NCBI GenBank assembly: GCA_963747005.1
Contig: CAVVDT010000007.1
Span: 372,001 to 436,000, forward strand
Origin: CAVVDT01 sp963747005
GTDB taxonomy: Bacteria > Pseudomonadota > Alphaproteobacteria > Rhizobiales > Aestuariivirgaceae
Reading direction: 5' to 3'
Length of the DNA stretch: 64,000 nucleotides
Shown: in pieces, positions 1 to 9,347 of the stretch
How positions within the stretch are numbered: position 1 is the stretch's first letter
Layout: every line of letters begins with the position of its first letter
Position numbers and translations under genes: made by a program
The notes under the pieces: model-generated
What the model was told of the DNA's origin: nothing
What the model saw: the letters and a program-made list of their open reading frames with translations, nothing else
Databases searched by the model: none

Positions 1-42
1 ATCGACCGGCTGGTCGATTATATCGCCACGCTGCAGAAATAG
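1..42 (+). CDS. C-terminal fragment of an unidentified protein
   Basis: Frame 1 is open from the left edge and reads IDRLVDYIATLQK before a TAG stop at 40-42. Only 13 residues are visible. An ending of the form LVDYIATLQ resembles the last helix of small class I c-type cytochromes, but that is a weak guess. The next gene is convergent and starts its 3' end only 16 bases away, so this is a real gene end rather than a chance open frame. Confidence 0.4.
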   Translation: MDRLVDYIATLQK

Positions 43-58
43 GCTCAGCAGGCGCCAA

Positions 59-454
59 TCAGACCTCCGCCGGCACGGCGCGCGGCACGCTGTCGGCGTC
101 CACCGCCACCATGACGAAAGAGGCGTCAGTGACCTTTACCTTTTCATGGGTCATGTAGCGCTGGGCCCAGGCCTCGACGTTGAGGGTGATGGAGGCGCGG
201 CCGACCTTGTCGACGGTGGTATAAAGTTCGAGCACGTCGCCGATCTTGACCGGACGCCGGAACGACAGGGCGTTGATGGCGGCGGTGACCACCCGGCCGC
301 GCGCCCGCTCCGATGCGCGGATGCCGGCGGCCAGATCCATTTGTGCCATCACCCAGCCGCCGAACACATCGCCCGCCGCATTGGCATCGGCCGGCATGGC
401 CGGCACCCGCATGGTGAGTTCGCCCGTCGGGCGGACGTCATTGTTGCCCGGCAT
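59..454 (-). CDS. acyl-CoA thioesterase, YciA-like hotdog fold
   Basis: This 131-residue protein has the layout of the YciA/BFIT acyl-CoA thioester hydrolases, which cleave acyl-CoA to free acid and CoA in the cytoplasm. The segment GDVFGGWVMAQMD near residues 28-40 carries the active-site Asp and the Gly-Gly-Trp of the hotdog helix. It is followed by a FRRPVKIGDVLELY strand as in the family. The length is typical for a single hotdog domain. ATG at 452-454 is the natural start because the protein begins just before the conserved N-terminal strand. Substrate chain length cannot be read from the sequence. Confidence 0.88.
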   Translation of the reverse strand: MPGNNDVRPTGELTMRVPAMPADANAAGDVFGGWVMAQMDLAAGIRASERARGRVVTAAINALSFRRPVKIGDVLELYTTVDKVGRASITLNVEAWAQRYMTHEKVKVTDASFVMVAVDADSVPRAVPAEV

Positions 455-528
455 TCGAGATGGCCCCCCTTTTCTTGCATCGCTTGCGGACTATGCGCGA
501 AGCATCGCTTCAGCGCAAAGGCGCAATT

Positions 529-879
529 TCAAGCCCGGAACACCATGGCCGCCCCCAGCGCGATGAGAGCAAAACCCAGAAGCTGGTTGAGGCTCAGCGG
601 TTCCCTCAGCCACAAGACGGAAAAGCCGGCGAACACGGTGAGGGTCACCACCTCCTGAATGGTCTTCAACTGGGCGGCGGAATAAACGGCGCTGCCGAAG
701 CGATTGGCGGGCACCGCCAGCCAGTATTCGAACAGCGCAATGCCCCAACTGGCCATGACGGCGATCCACAAGGGCGAGGCCTTGAATTTCAGGTGGCCGT
801 ACCAGGCGAAGGTCATGAAGACGTTGGAGGCAATGAGCAAGAAAACCGGCGCGATGTACGCCGCGATGGAGGGGGGCAT
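529..879 (-). CDS. DUF486 family small membrane protein
   Basis: The frame is open much further upstream, but recognisable protein begins at MPPSIAAY (ATG at 877-879), giving 116 residues, the usual DUF486 length. It has four hydrophobic helices and family signatures such as FMTFAWYGHLKF, WGIALFEYWLAVPANR and AAQLKTIQEV. DUF486 proteins belong to the small drug/metabolite-transporter-like membrane proteins; no substrate is established. A start further upstream would add low-complexity Arg-rich sequence that looks like out-of-frame translation, so it was not used. Confidence 0.85.
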   Translation of the reverse strand: MPPSIAAYIAPVFLLIASNVFMTFAWYGHLKFKASPLWIAVMASWGIALFEYWLAVPANRFGSAVYSAAQLKTIQEVVTLTVFAGFSVLWLREPLSLNQLLGFALIALGAAMVFRA

Positions 880-938
880 GAAGGGCTCCGCGAGGCCGGT
901 GGTGCGGCGATGCTCATGCGCCGAAGCTGGCATGGGCG

Positions 939-1820
939 TCAACAAGGATCGCGCGGTGCCTCGCCGGTGAGCCAGGCGAGGCGATGGCCGGCGCCCGCTC
1001 CGCGCGCCAGGCGCTCGCCAAGGGCGGGGAGCAGGATCTGCAACTCGCCGGCCAGCCTGAAGGGCGGATTGACGACGATCAGCCCCGAGCCCTGCAGGCC
1101 CGCCTCGGGTCGCACCGCAATGACGTCCAGTTCCATATCGAGGGTGCGCGGCATAGCGAGGTCGCGGACCGCATCGCGCAGCCGACCCGCCAGTCCATCG
1201 CCAGTCACCGGGTACCACAAGGCAAAGACGCCGGTGGCAAAGCGCCGGTGACCCGCTGCAAGCATCCGCACGGCGCGCGCTGCCTCATCAGCCGCCTCAT
1301 AGGGTGGATCGATGAGGACGAAGCCGCGCCGTTCAGGTGGGGGAAGCTGCGCCTTGATGGCGATGGCGGCATCGAGCGCCGTCACGGTAACGCGGCGGTC
1401 GCGGCCGCGCCAGGCATCGAGCCCGGCCTTGTCGTCGGGGTGCAGTTCGTTGACCAGCAGGCGGTCGTCGGGGCGCAGCAAGTGGCGGAAGAGGTCGGGC
1501 GAGCCGGGATAACGGGTGAGGGTGCCGGGCGCGTTGAGGGCATCGACGGCGGTCCGCCAGGGCGCCAGCAGTGCTTCGGCAGGTGGCGCCAGCGGGATCG
1601 GCCGGCCATCCATCTGATAGAGCCGGCCGAGGCCTTCGCGCCATTCCAGCGTGCGCCGCGCCTCGGGCCCGTCGAGGTCGTAGACGCCGATGCCGGCATG
1701 CAGATCGAGAACCCGGAAGGGTTTCGGCTTGGCGGCAAGATAGCTGACGACCAGGGCGCAGACGGCGTGCTTGACGACATCGGCGTGGTTGCCGGCATGG
1801 AAGGCATGGCGATAGTTCAT
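939..1820 (-). CDS. rlmJ: 23S rRNA (adenine(2030)-N(6))-methyltransferase RlmJ
   Basis: This 293-residue protein starts MNYRHAFHAGNHADVVKH, the diagnostic N-terminus of RlmJ, which methylates N6 of A2030 in 23S rRNA using SAM. A SAM-binding motif VLDLHAGIGVYDL lies at about residues 38-50. The catalytic N6-adenine motif DPPY is at residues 171-174. ATG at 1818-1820 is chosen because the frame upstream shows no homology. It is divergent from the next gene, itself an RNA methyltransferase, with about 110 bases between the two starts for promoters. Confidence 0.92.
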   Translation of the reverse strand: MNYRHAFHAGNHADVVKHAVCALVVSYLAAKPKPFRVLDLHAGIGVYDLDGPEARRTLEWREGLGRLYQMDGRPIPLAPPAEALLAPWRTAVDALNAPGTLTRYPGSPDLFRHLLRPDDRLLVNELHPDDKAGLDAWRGRDRRVTVTALDAAIAIKAQLPPPERRGFVLIDPPYEAADEAARAVRMLAAGHRRFATGVFALWYPVTGDGLAGRLRDAVRDLAMPRTLDMELDVIAVRPEAGLQGSGLIVVNPPFRLAGELQILLPALGERLARGAGAGHRLAWLTGEAPRDPC

Positions 1821-1929
1821 GGGCCGCCGATAGCATGGCGCCGGCCGGTCCACCAGACGACGCGGCAAGGTCGGACTAACGCCTTCGCGGTCTTCACGGC
1901 GCGCCTGCGATCTGGCACATGCATCGGCG

Positions 1930-3153
1930 ATGAGGAAAAGCACGATCACCTGCATCGCCGGCGCCATGGGGCGGCACGGTGAGACCGTCGCCGACGTCGG
2001 CGGGGTGCGGGTGCATGTGGCCCATGCGCTGCCGGGCGAGCAGGTGAGGGCCGAAGTCGATGGCACCCACGGCCGGGCCGTCGACATCCTGACATCCAGT
2101 CCGGAGCGCGTCACACCCTTCTGCCGGCACTTCGGACGGTGTGGTGGCTGTGCGGTGCAGCACTGGCGCGAGGAGGCCTATCGGGTCTGGAAGCGTGGGC
2201 TGGTGACGACCGCGCTGAAGCATCGCGGCATCGAGGCCGAGGTCGTGGCGCTGGTCGATGCCCATGGCGCCGGTCGGCGGCGGATCAGGCTGACCGTCAC
2301 GCGCCATGGCACGGGCTTCATGGCCGCCCGCAGCCATGACATCGTAACGATCGACAGGTGCCCGGCGGCGGTGCCGGGGCTGGCCGATGCGGCGATCATC
2401 GCAAGCGATCTGGGGCGCATCGCCGGGGTGCCGAAGCGCGGTCTGGGGGTGATGCTGACGGCCACCGCCACCGGCCTGGATGTCGCAGCGGGCGAGGCTT
2501 CACGACCGATCGAGGGCCTTGAACGGCGGCTGGCGGACCTTGCCGCGCACCATGACCTGGCTCGCCTGACGCTCGGCGGGGAGACCGTGGTGACGCGGCG
2601 GCCGCCTCTGGTGCGCTTCGGCGAGGTGGCGGTGGAGCTGCCACCGGGGGGGTTCCTGCAGGCGACCGCCGAAGGCGAGGAAGTGTTGGCACGGCTGGTC
2701 GTTGCAGCGGCGGCGGGCGCCCGTCGGGTGGCCGACCTGTTCTGCGGCGCCGGGCCTTTCAGTTTGCGCCTGGCGCCGCGCGCGGCCATCGCCGCCTTCG
2801 ATCTCGACCGCCCGGCGGTTGCCAGCCTCGATGCGGCGCGGCGCCGGGCGAGTGGCCTCAAGCCGATCAACGCAACGCTCCGCGATCTTTTTCGCAATCC
2901 GCTGAGGGCCGACGAGATGAGGGGTATGGACGCCGTTGTGTTCGATCCGCCACGCCAGGGGGCGGAGGCGCAGGCCCGCCAAATCGCCGGTTCGAAAGTG
3001 CCGGTGGCGATCGCCGTCTCGTGCGATCCCGCCAGTCTGGCGCGCGACCTGGCGATCCTGATCTCCGGTGGCTACCGGCTCGTGGAGGTGACGCCTGTCG
3101 ACCAGTTCAAGTGGACGGCGCACGTGGAGACGGTTGCCGTCCTCAGGCGCTGA
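1930..3153 (+). CDS. class I SAM-dependent RNA (uracil-C5) methyltransferase, RlmD/RumA-like
   Basis: This 407-residue protein is a relative of RlmD, which makes 5-methyluridine in 23S rRNA. The cluster C65-x5-C71-x2-C74, with a later Cys in DRCPAA, matches the four-cysteine [4Fe-4S] site of RumA. The SAM motif is VADLFCGAGPFSLRL, the substrate motif is FDPPRQGAE, and the catalytic nucleophile is C365 in AVSCDPASLARD. The N-terminal TRAM-like part is short, which is common in alphaproteobacterial members often annotated only as class I RNA methyltransferase. The exact target uridine is inferred. It is convergent with the next gene, ending 6 bases from it. Confidence 0.87.
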   Translation: MRKSTITCIAGAMGRHGETVADVGGVRVHVAHALPGEQVRAEVDGTHGRAVDILTSSPERVTPFCRHFGRCGGCAVQHWREEAYRVWKRGLVTTALKHRGIEAEVVALVDAHGAGRRRIRLTVTRHGTGFMAARSHDIVTIDRCPAAVPGLADAAIIASDLGRIAGVPKRGLGVMLTATATGLDVAAGEASRPIEGLERRLADLAAHHDLARLTLGGETVVTRRPPLVRFGEVAVELPPGGFLQATAEGEEVLARLVVAAAAGARRVADLFCGAGPFSLRLAPRAAIAAFDLDRPAVASLDAARRRASGLKPINATLRDLFRNPLRADEMRGMDAVVFDPPRQGAEAQARQIAGSKVPVAIAVSCDPASLARDLAILISGGYRLVEVTPVDQFKWTAHVETVAVLRR

Positions 3154-3159
3154 TCGCGG

Positions 3160-3741
3160 TTACTGGCGAAGCGCCTCGGCATCGGAGATCGCCCAGTCGA
3201 GGTGCTGGTATTCCACGCACAGGCTGCCGCAGCGCTTCTGGATCTCGGTCAGTTCGGCCCTGGCCAGATCGATGCGGCCGGTGGCGGCATAGCCTTCGCC
3301 CAGATACTCGCGCGCCAGCACATAGTCCGGATCGATGGCAAGGGCCTGGTGGTAATAGGTGATGCCGATGTCGAAGCGGCCGAGCTTGCGATTGGCGTAG
3401 CCCAGGCCATTGAGGGCGCTGGGGCTGGACCGGTCTGCCATCAGCATGAACAGGTCGATGGCCAGATCGTAGTGGCCGGTACGGGCAAGCCGCCAGCCCT
3501 GCTGCAACAGCGACTGGTCGGGCACCTTGCCCTTTTTCTGGGCGATGCACTTCTTCTGGGTGTCGTCCCACACAAGGCCCTTCTGCAGGCAGGTGGGCGG
3601 CGGTGTGGTGGTGGTTGTCGTTGTCGTGGAGGGCGGATTGGCGCTCATGGCCAGCGCAGCGGGGCTCGATACCGCCGCGGCGACAAGCCCGACCGCAAAT
3701 GCGGCTGCCAGACAGGAGGGCAGTTGAGATGTCTCGAACAT
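3160..3741 (-). CDS. secreted tetratricopeptide-repeat protein
   Basis: The 193-residue product starts at ATG 3739-3741, preceded by a good AGGGAGA ribosome site. A signal peptide covers about residues 1-31 and ends in an Ala-rich cleavage region. A Thr/Pro linker (eight consecutive Thr) follows, then a CLQKGLVWDDTQKKCIAQKKG segment with two Cys, then about three TPR-like helix pairs (LGYANRKLGRFDIGITYYHQ and following). A periplasmic scaffold role is inferred; no specific partner is suggested. Two Cys close to the C-terminus (KRCGSLC) may form a disulfide. Confidence 0.75.
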   Translation of the reverse strand: MFETSQLPSCLAAAFAVGLVAAAVSSPAALAMSANPPSTTTTTTTTPPPTCLQKGLVWDDTQKKCIAQKKGKVPDQSLLQQGWRLARTGHYDLAIDLFMLMADRSSPSALNGLGYANRKLGRFDIGITYYHQALAIDPDYVLAREYLGEGYAATGRIDLARAELTEIQKRCGSLCVEYQHLDWAISDAEALRQ

Positions 3742-3960
3742 GGCTCGGTCTCCCTGTGGTGTCGCTCGACCGGCGACTGATCGCCGAATGGCCGCACGCC
3801 CGAAGGTTCGCAGCCTTGCAGCCCATGGCTTTTCCACTGCGCGGCAGCTATCGGGCCACAATGCGCCGGCACCGGCGCGCTTTGCCTTGCGAGGCAGAAT
3901 ATCAGGGGTTAAGCTCACCGGCGATCACGAATTGTTGTTGGCCCAAGGGACAGTCGCGGC

Positions 3961-4875
3961 ATGTCCGGTCTGAGGCAAATGGGACTTTTCCTCGCGGCAG
4001 CGAGTGCCCTGGCGCTCGGTGGCTGCCAGAGCGTGCTGATGGACGAATTGAGCCAGGCTGGCGAAAACATCGACCGGGCGGCGGCGGCGCCGATCGTGGC
4101 GTTGCACAGTGCCATCAGCAATGCCGGCGAAGCGCTCAAGGGCCCCGATCTGTCGGTGGCCGCGCAAAAGGCCTATGGCGACCGGCTGGCGGCCGAAGCG
4201 TTCGCGCGTCTGCCCATGGCCAACGATGCAGCGCTCGAGCAGCACCTGACGGGCATGGCCAACCGCATCGCCGCGGAGGCCCCGGGGCCCAAGTTCACCT
4301 ACCGGGTCTACCTCGTGAACGCCAAGGAGCCCAACGCCTTCACGCCGGGTGCGGGTCATATATTCGTCACCACCGGCCTGGTCAGCCGCCTGGGCGACGA
4401 AGCGCAGATGGCCATGGTGCTGGGGCACGAGATCGCCCACTGCGTCCTGGGCCACGTCATCAAGACCGCCCAGCGGCAGCGGATAAGCGAGAAGGCGGCG
4501 TCGGCCAGCAAGAGCGTGTTCAGCGACAAGCTGGGTGTCGCGTGGATCGGCGAGGGGCTCGGTCTGGCCGCCAACGCGGCGGTCAATCTCTACACCCGCG
4601 ATCAGGAAGACGAGGCCGACGAACTGGGCCTCGACCTGATGGTGTCGGCGGGCTACGACCTGAGGGAGGCCGAAAAGGCGATCAAGGCGCTGGTGGGCGA
4701 TGGCGGCCAGGACGAGCCGTCGTTCATCTCCGCGGTATTGAGCGACCATCCCTCCAAGGCACGGCGCCTGCAGCGTCTGCGCAACCTCATCGTGGCGAAA
4801 TACAATCTTCAGGACTTCTCCCGCTCGGTGCGCACCACGCTCGCCTATGAACGGGTCACCCTCAAGTATCGCTAG
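3961..4875 (+). CDS. M48 family metalloprotease lipoprotein
   Basis: This 304-residue protein begins with a lipoprotein signal ending in ALGGC (Cys22), so it should be anchored to the periplasmic face of a membrane. The zinc motif HEIAH is at residues 156-160, and the third zinc ligand is the Glu of QEDEADELG near residue 218. This is the M48C arrangement of periplasmic quality-control proteases such as BepA/LoiP. There is no C-terminal TPR domain, unlike BepA, so it is closer to the short LoiP-type enzymes. Its role in outer-membrane protein quality control is inferred from the family. Confidence 0.87.
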   Translation: MSGLRQMGLFLAAASALALGGCQSVLMDELSQAGENIDRAAAAPIVALHSAISNAGEALKGPDLSVAAQKAYGDRLAAEAFARLPMANDAALEQHLTGMANRIAAEAPGPKFTYRVYLVNAKEPNAFTPGAGHIFVTTGLVSRLGDEAQMAMVLGHEIAHCVLGHVIKTAQRQRISEKAASASKSVFSDKLGVAWIGEGLGLAANAAVNLYTRDQEDEADELGLDLMVSAGYDLREAEKAIKALVGDGGQDEPSFISAVLSDHPSKARRLQRLRNLIVAKYNLQDFSRSVRTTLAYERVTLKYR

Positions 4876-4940
4876 GTTCCGGTGGAGGCCGCCGGGGGAA
4901 ATGACGGGGTGACCGGCCTTGCCAAGAAAGGACGGCCCTC

Positions 4941-5240
4941 ATGATTGTCGTTGCCGGGTATCTGCGACTGACGAGCGGCAGTTTCGAGGCGATCAGGCCG
5001 CACATGCTGGTGATGATCGCGGCCAGCCGGGCGGAGCCGGGCTGTCTTGCCTATTCCTATGCCCGCGACGTGGTCGATCCCGACACCATCAGGGTGTTCG
5101 AAACCTGGAACAGCCAGGAAGATCTCGATCGCCATTTCACCACGCCGCACCTGAAGGCCTGGCGCGCCGCGCTGGGCGAGATCGGCATCGAGCGACGCGA
5201 TCTCAATGCCTATACCGCCGGCATGGCGCGCCCGGTCTAG
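4941..5240 (+). CDS. ABM-domain quinol monooxygenase-like protein
   Basis: This 99-residue protein has a single antibiotic-biosynthesis-monooxygenase (ABM) ferredoxin-like fold. It shows the pattern MIVVAGYLRL, SRAEPGCLAYSYARD, RVFETWNSQEDLDRHFTTPH, in which the His of the last motif is conserved. Relatives include YgiN-type quinol monooxygenases, but many are of unknown function. The ribosome site AAGGA lies ahead of the ATG. The 3' end overlaps the convergent neighbouring gene by 4 bases. Confidence 0.82.
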   Translation: MIVVAGYLRLTSGSFEAIRPHMLVMIAASRAEPGCLAYSYARDVVDPDTIRVFETWNSQEDLDRHFTTPHLKAWRAALGEIGIERRDLNAYTAGMARPV

Positions 5241-5557
5241 TGCCGGCTGTCGTCGTCGTGGCGCAGCGAACGGCGTGACAGAACCAGAAATCCGGCGACG
5301 AAGGAACTCACCAGCAGCGAGCCGAAAGCAGCGATGCCGATGGCGCCGTCCGTCATGCCGGCGGGGATGAAGCCGCTGGAAATCTCGCTCGCCGAGGCCT
5401 GGGAAATCACCAGCATGGTCACGCCGGCGGCCAGCACGATGGCGAGGGCAAGAAGAATGAAATTCCTGACCGAAAGCGGTCGCGCCGCGCCGTAGATCAA
5501 CGTCGATGGGCGGCCTTGGCGGAAGTGGTCGTTCCTGATGGTCTGCGAGGCATGCAT
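5237..5557 (-). CDS. hypothetical small membrane protein
   Basis: I do not recognise this 106-residue protein. The chosen ATG (5555-5557) follows a strong GAGGAGG ribosome site about 12 bases upstream. It has two predicted membrane segments, about residues 32-55 (NFILLALAIVLAAGVTMLV) and 72-92 (GAIGIAAFGSLLVSSFVAGF), with a charged C-terminal tail RRSLRHDDDSRH. It overlaps the end of the convergent ABM gene by 4 bases. No enzymatic motif is visible. Confidence 0.6.
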   Translation of the reverse strand: MHASQTIRNDHFRQGRPSTLIYGAARPLSVRNFILLALAIVLAAGVTMLVISQASASEISSGFIPAGMTDGAIGIAAFGSLLVSSFVAGFLVLSRRSLRHDDDSRH

Positions 5558-5735
5558 GGCAAGTCCTGGCCTCCTCAAAGCAAATCTTGCGATGGTTGCA
5601 TCATGACCATGGAAAAGGACCTCTTCGGTACCGCTTTTTGTATGGGCAGAGGTCTTTTGGTGGCAAAAGCGTGGCATTTGCCTAACCAAACCTTAATTCG
5701 GCGGAGAGTCCGGAAATCGGCGTCCACCATTTGGA

Positions 5736-7859
5736 TCACGCTCGAAGCGCCACTTCAGACCGGGGGGTTCGTCGCGACCGGCCCCTGGCGGGCTGGGCCC
5801 GGTCTGGCGCGACGTGGACGATGGCGGTGGCGGGAAAGATCACACTCACGCAGGTGCCCTTGCCGGGCCGGGAGGTGATGTCGAGCCTGGCACCCAGCCG
5901 CTCGGTGCATTCCTTGACCACGGTCAGGCCCAGTCCGATGCCGCCGGTTGTGCGGTCCAGGCGCTTGTCCACCTGGAAGAATGGCAGGGTGACGTCGGAG
6001 AGATGTTCACGGGCAATGCCGATGCCCTGGTCGCGGACGGCGAGGGTCAGGCGATGCCGGTTATCGAGGCGCAGCGATACCCGGATCTTGCCACCTTCGC
6101 GGCTGAACTTGACGGCATTGGACAACAGGCCGTCGATGATCTTGCACAGGTGGTGCTCATCGCAGTTCAGCCGCACGCTACGCGCCTCGTTGCGAAAGTC
6201 GATGTCGATGCCGCGGCTGGTGGCGCGCCCGGCCCACAAGCGGACGATGCGGCCGATCGCGTCGCCGGGCAGCATCTCCTGCAGGTCGAGGGGCGTGTCG
6301 CCGGATTGCATGCGGCTCAGATCCATGATGGTGCTGATGACGGCAAGCAGGGCGCGGCCCGAACTCTCGATCAGTCCGGCGAATTCGCGGTATTCCGGAT
6401 TGCCCAGCGGTCCGAGGCGCTCGCCGGCAAGCATCTCGGAAAAGCCGACAATGGCATTGAGGGGGGTGCGGATCTCATGATTGGTGTTGGCGATGAAGGC
6501 CGACTTGGCGTGATTGGCCGCTTCGGCCCGGGCGCGCGCCGCGATGAGGTCGCGCTCATGCTGCTTGAGGGCGGTGATGTCATCGATGTAGCCCTCGATG
6601 CCCAGCAGTTTGCCGTCGTCGTCGTAGACGCCCTGGCCACGCTCCCACACCCACCTTACGGCGCCGGAGGCCGAGATGACGCGGTACTGGATCTCGCAGG
6701 GGCGATGGGCGGCCATGTTGGTTTGCGCCGACGACCACACGCGCCGGCGATCGTCGGGGTGGATGAGATCTCCATAGGCAACCACCCGGTTGCCGATGAT
6801 GTCCTCGGGCGCATAGCCGAGCACCGCCTGGGTCGCGGCGCTGACGAACTGCATGGTCCAGCGCTCGTCGTTGGCGCAGATGTAGGCAAAGCCCGGCAGG
6901 CTGTCGATGAGGCGGCGGTATTGATTCTGACTGCGGTCAAGGGCTTGCTTGGTGCGGATTTGCTCGTCGACCAGGGCGTTCCACTGGGTGGCCACGGCAT
7001 CGAACTCGCGGATGCCATGCAAGGGCTTGGATACCGGCATGCCCTTGGCCCGCATCTCCTCGATGGCGCTGGCGTAGGCCTTGAGGGGGCGGTGCACGGC
7101 ATGGCGGAAGAAGAACGCCGTGCTGACAAACAGACTTAACAGCACCAGCAGCAGGATGACCGCCACGAAGGCGTTGGTGGAGCGAATCAGATCGACGATC
7201 CAGTTGCCGCCGGAATTGATCACCATGACCCCGGAAAAGCTGCCGGCAGGGAGCGCGAAGGTCTCGCTATGGCTGGCGGAGAAGAGGTCATTCATGTTCG
7301 ACCAGTTCCCGCGTTCGGCGTTCAGTCGTTGCTGCAGGTGCACATACCAGCGTGGCGTCGACCAGTGGGAGGCTGCCAGAATATTGTCCCCGGACAGCAG
7401 AAACGCCGCCAGGCTGAGAGGCAGGACGGAATAGTGGTCGCCATCCGGCGAGCTGATCTTCAGGTTGAAGCGGCCGGTCTTGAGCGCCCGGCGGGCAAGT
7501 AGCGTTGCCAGCACCGTGCCGCCATAATTGTGCTGCAGGCCGCCGGCCCGGGACGATGCCAGCATCGAGCCGTCTTTGGCCGACAGGATCAGGATTTCCT
7601 TGACCCGGCTGTTGCGCGCCAGCTCGCGCACCACGAATTTCAGGTGCTCGGGTCGGTGCGAGATGGCGGCGGCATTATCGATCATCGCGGCGAGCTCGAT
7701 GACGCGCTGGTTGAAGGCCTGATCAATCTGCGCATAAAAGATCTGCTGGATGGCCAGCGCCGCCAGCATGATCACCACCGCGCCGATCAGCAACTGGCGC
7801 CGCAGGAAGAGGCCGAAAATCGTCGGTGGCTTTGTGAAAATTGGCAGATTCTTCAGCAT
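5736..7859 (-). CDS. membrane-bound PAS sensor histidine kinase
   Basis: This 707-residue protein senses a signal and autophosphorylates on His. A first membrane helix lies at about residues 18-42 and a second at about 227-250, enclosing a periplasmic sensor domain of about 185 residues. A PAS domain follows at about 315-435 (SLPGFAYICANDERW to GIEGYIDDITALKQ, a PAS-PAC ending). The HisKA H-box is NTNHEIRTPLNAIVGFSEML with H at residue 460-461. The ATPase has an N-box LLSNAVKFS, DQGIGI and GGIGLGL. No response regulator is adjacent, so it is an orphan kinase here. The Arg-rich C-terminal 30 residues are atypical. Confidence 0.9.
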   Translation of the reverse strand: MLKNLPIFTKPPTIFGLFLRRQLLIGAVVIMLAALAIQQIFYAQIDQAFNQRVIELAAMIDNAAAISHRPEHLKFVVRELARNSRVKEILILSAKDGSMLASSRAGGLQHNYGGTVLATLLARRALKTGRFNLKISSPDGDHYSVLPLSLAAFLLSGDNILAASHWSTPRWYVHLQQRLNAERGNWSNMNDLFSASHSETFALPAGSFSGVMVINSGGNWIVDLIRSTNAFVAVILLLVLLSLFVSTAFFFRHAVHRPLKAYASAIEEMRAKGMPVSKPLHGIREFDAVATQWNALVDEQIRTKQALDRSQNQYRRLIDSLPGFAYICANDERWTMQFVSAATQAVLGYAPEDIIGNRVVAYGDLIHPDDRRRVWSSAQTNMAAHRPCEIQYRVISASGAVRWVWERGQGVYDDDGKLLGIEGYIDDITALKQHERDLIAARARAEAANHAKSAFIANTNHEIRTPLNAIVGFSEMLAGERLGPLGNPEYREFAGLIESSGRALLAVISTIMDLSRMQSGDTPLDLQEMLPGDAIGRIVRLWAGRATSRGIDIDFRNEARSVRLNCDEHHLCKIIDGLLSNAVKFSREGGKIRVSLRLDNRHRLTLAVRDQGIGIAREHLSDVTLPFFQVDKRLDRTTGGIGLGLTVVKECTERLGARLDITSRPGKGTCVSVIFPATAIVHVAPDRAQPARGRSRRTPRSEVALRA

Positions 7860-8003
7860 TGTACCGACAGTACCAAGATTGCATGGCCATTCTCTTAACG
7901 TTCGGACTGCAATTTCGCGGAACGATGACCGTTGCGCCGGCGGGACTTCGTGGCGGCAGATGCCGTCGGGCCGTCACATCCTGCCGCATCGCGCCTGCGG
8001 CAT

Positions 8004-9170
8004 TCAGGGCTGCCAGCGATAGAGCCAGGAGGTGCGCTCGGTAAGCCGGTCGCCTGAAAGGAGGCCGGCCAGCACCGCATCGCGGGCAAGACGGGCCGGT
8101 CCGCGCAGGTGATAAATGCGCGCCTGATGCCGGGATTCCCGCTGCACCCTTGCGGTGCGGTTCATGCGTGCGGCCTGAAAGGCGGCAAAGGCCGGGCGCG
8201 GGTCGTCGGCCGCGGGCGGCAGGAGGCGGGCGAGAACCACGGCATCTTCCAGCGCCATGACGGCGCCCTGGGCGAGGCACGGCAGCACCGGATGGGCGGC
8301 ATCGCCAATGAGACAACACCGCTCGTCGCTCCAGCGTGGGGCCGGCGGGCGGTCGCAGCCGGCCCATTTGAGCCATCGGGCGGGCGCCTTGAGGACCCCG
8401 GCGAGGGCGGGCGCGGCGGTGCTGAAGTGGGCCATGGCCTCGGCAGGCTCGGACGGCACGCTCCAGTCCTCGCTCGTCCATGAACTCTCTGCCATGGCGA
8501 CGATGTTGACGCAGGCGCCGGCCGCGACGGGGTAGTGAACCACGTGGCCGCGGGGCAGGAGCCACAGGTGAACTTCCGGGCGGCGCGCCCAGTCGGGGAC
8601 CTCGCCTGAACGGACCAGGGCGCGGTAGATGGCGAGGCCATTGTCGGAAGGATCGCCATCCACCAGCATCTGGCGGCGGACGCATGAGCGGATGCCGTCG
8701 GCGCCCAGAAGGGCATCGGCGGCAAGCGATGATCCATCCGCCAGCGTGACGTCGATGCCGTCGGCGCGTTTGGCATAGCCGGCTACGGCGCAAGCGGTAT
8801 GCAGGGCGATACCGGGCAGCTTGCCGGCCGCGGCCAGCAGCGCGGCGAGCAGATCGGTGCGCAGGACGGTCAGCCATGGCGCCCCGAAGCGGGCCTCGAT
8901 GCTCTTTCCCAAGGCGCTCTCAGCGAGCAACCTGCCGCTCGATCCGCCATGGATGAGGAGGCGCCCGGGGCGTACGGCGGCCGCCTCGACGGCCCCTGCA
9001 AGGCCGAGGGCGGCAAGGGCGCGCATGCCGTTGGGTCCGATCTGGATGCCGGCGCCGGTTTCGCTGAAGGCATCGGCCCGCTCAAACAGCGTGATGCGGT
9101 GGCCGCCGCGGGCAAGTGCCACGGCGGCCGCAAGCCCGGCGATGCCGCCGCCGGCGATGGCGATGTGCAT
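8004..9170 (-). CDS. FAD-dependent monooxygenase, salicylate hydroxylase-like
   Basis: This 388-residue group A flavin hydroxylase begins MHIAIAGGGIAGLAAAVALA, with the GxGxxG FAD-binding motif at the extreme N-terminus, so ATG at 9168-9170 is the start despite an open frame further upstream. The DG motif is LLGADGIRSCVRRQ. The GD motif that completes the FAD site is CLIGDAAHPVLPCLAQG. Such enzymes use NAD(P)H and O2 to hydroxylate aromatic or related substrates in the cytoplasm. Nothing adjacent defines the substrate, and no aromatic-ring cleavage genes are nearby. Confidence 0.87.
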   Translation of the reverse strand: MHIAIAGGGIAGLAAAVALARGGHRITLFERADAFSETGAGIQIGPNGMRALAALGLAGAVEAAAVRPGRLLIHGGSSGRLLAESALGKSIEARFGAPWLTVLRTDLLAALLAAAGKLPGIALHTACAVAGYAKRADGIDVTLADGSSLAADALLGADGIRSCVRRQMLVDGDPSDNGLAIYRALVRSGEVPDWARRPEVHLWLLPRGHVVHYPVAAGACVNIVAMAESSWTSEDWSVPSEPAEAMAHFSTAAPALAGVLKAPARWLKWAGCDRPPAPRWSDERCCLIGDAAHPVLPCLAQGAVMALEDAVVLARLLPPAADDPRPAFAAFQAARMNRTARVQRESRHQARIYHLRGPARLARDAVLAGLLSGDRLTERTSWLYRWQP

Positions 9171-9347
9171 GGGATGCCGACTTTCTCGCGCGAGACCCTC
9201 AAGTGCGCGTGCAGGGTGGCGCAAACCTCGGTGACCTGCAAGTCTCGGCGGCGCATTGCGTATTCGCCCTTGCCTCGCAACGAACCCGGTAATAGGGTCC
9301 GGCGCGCGTTCGAAGGGTCCATTTTCTGAAGGGAAGGCCGCGCCGTC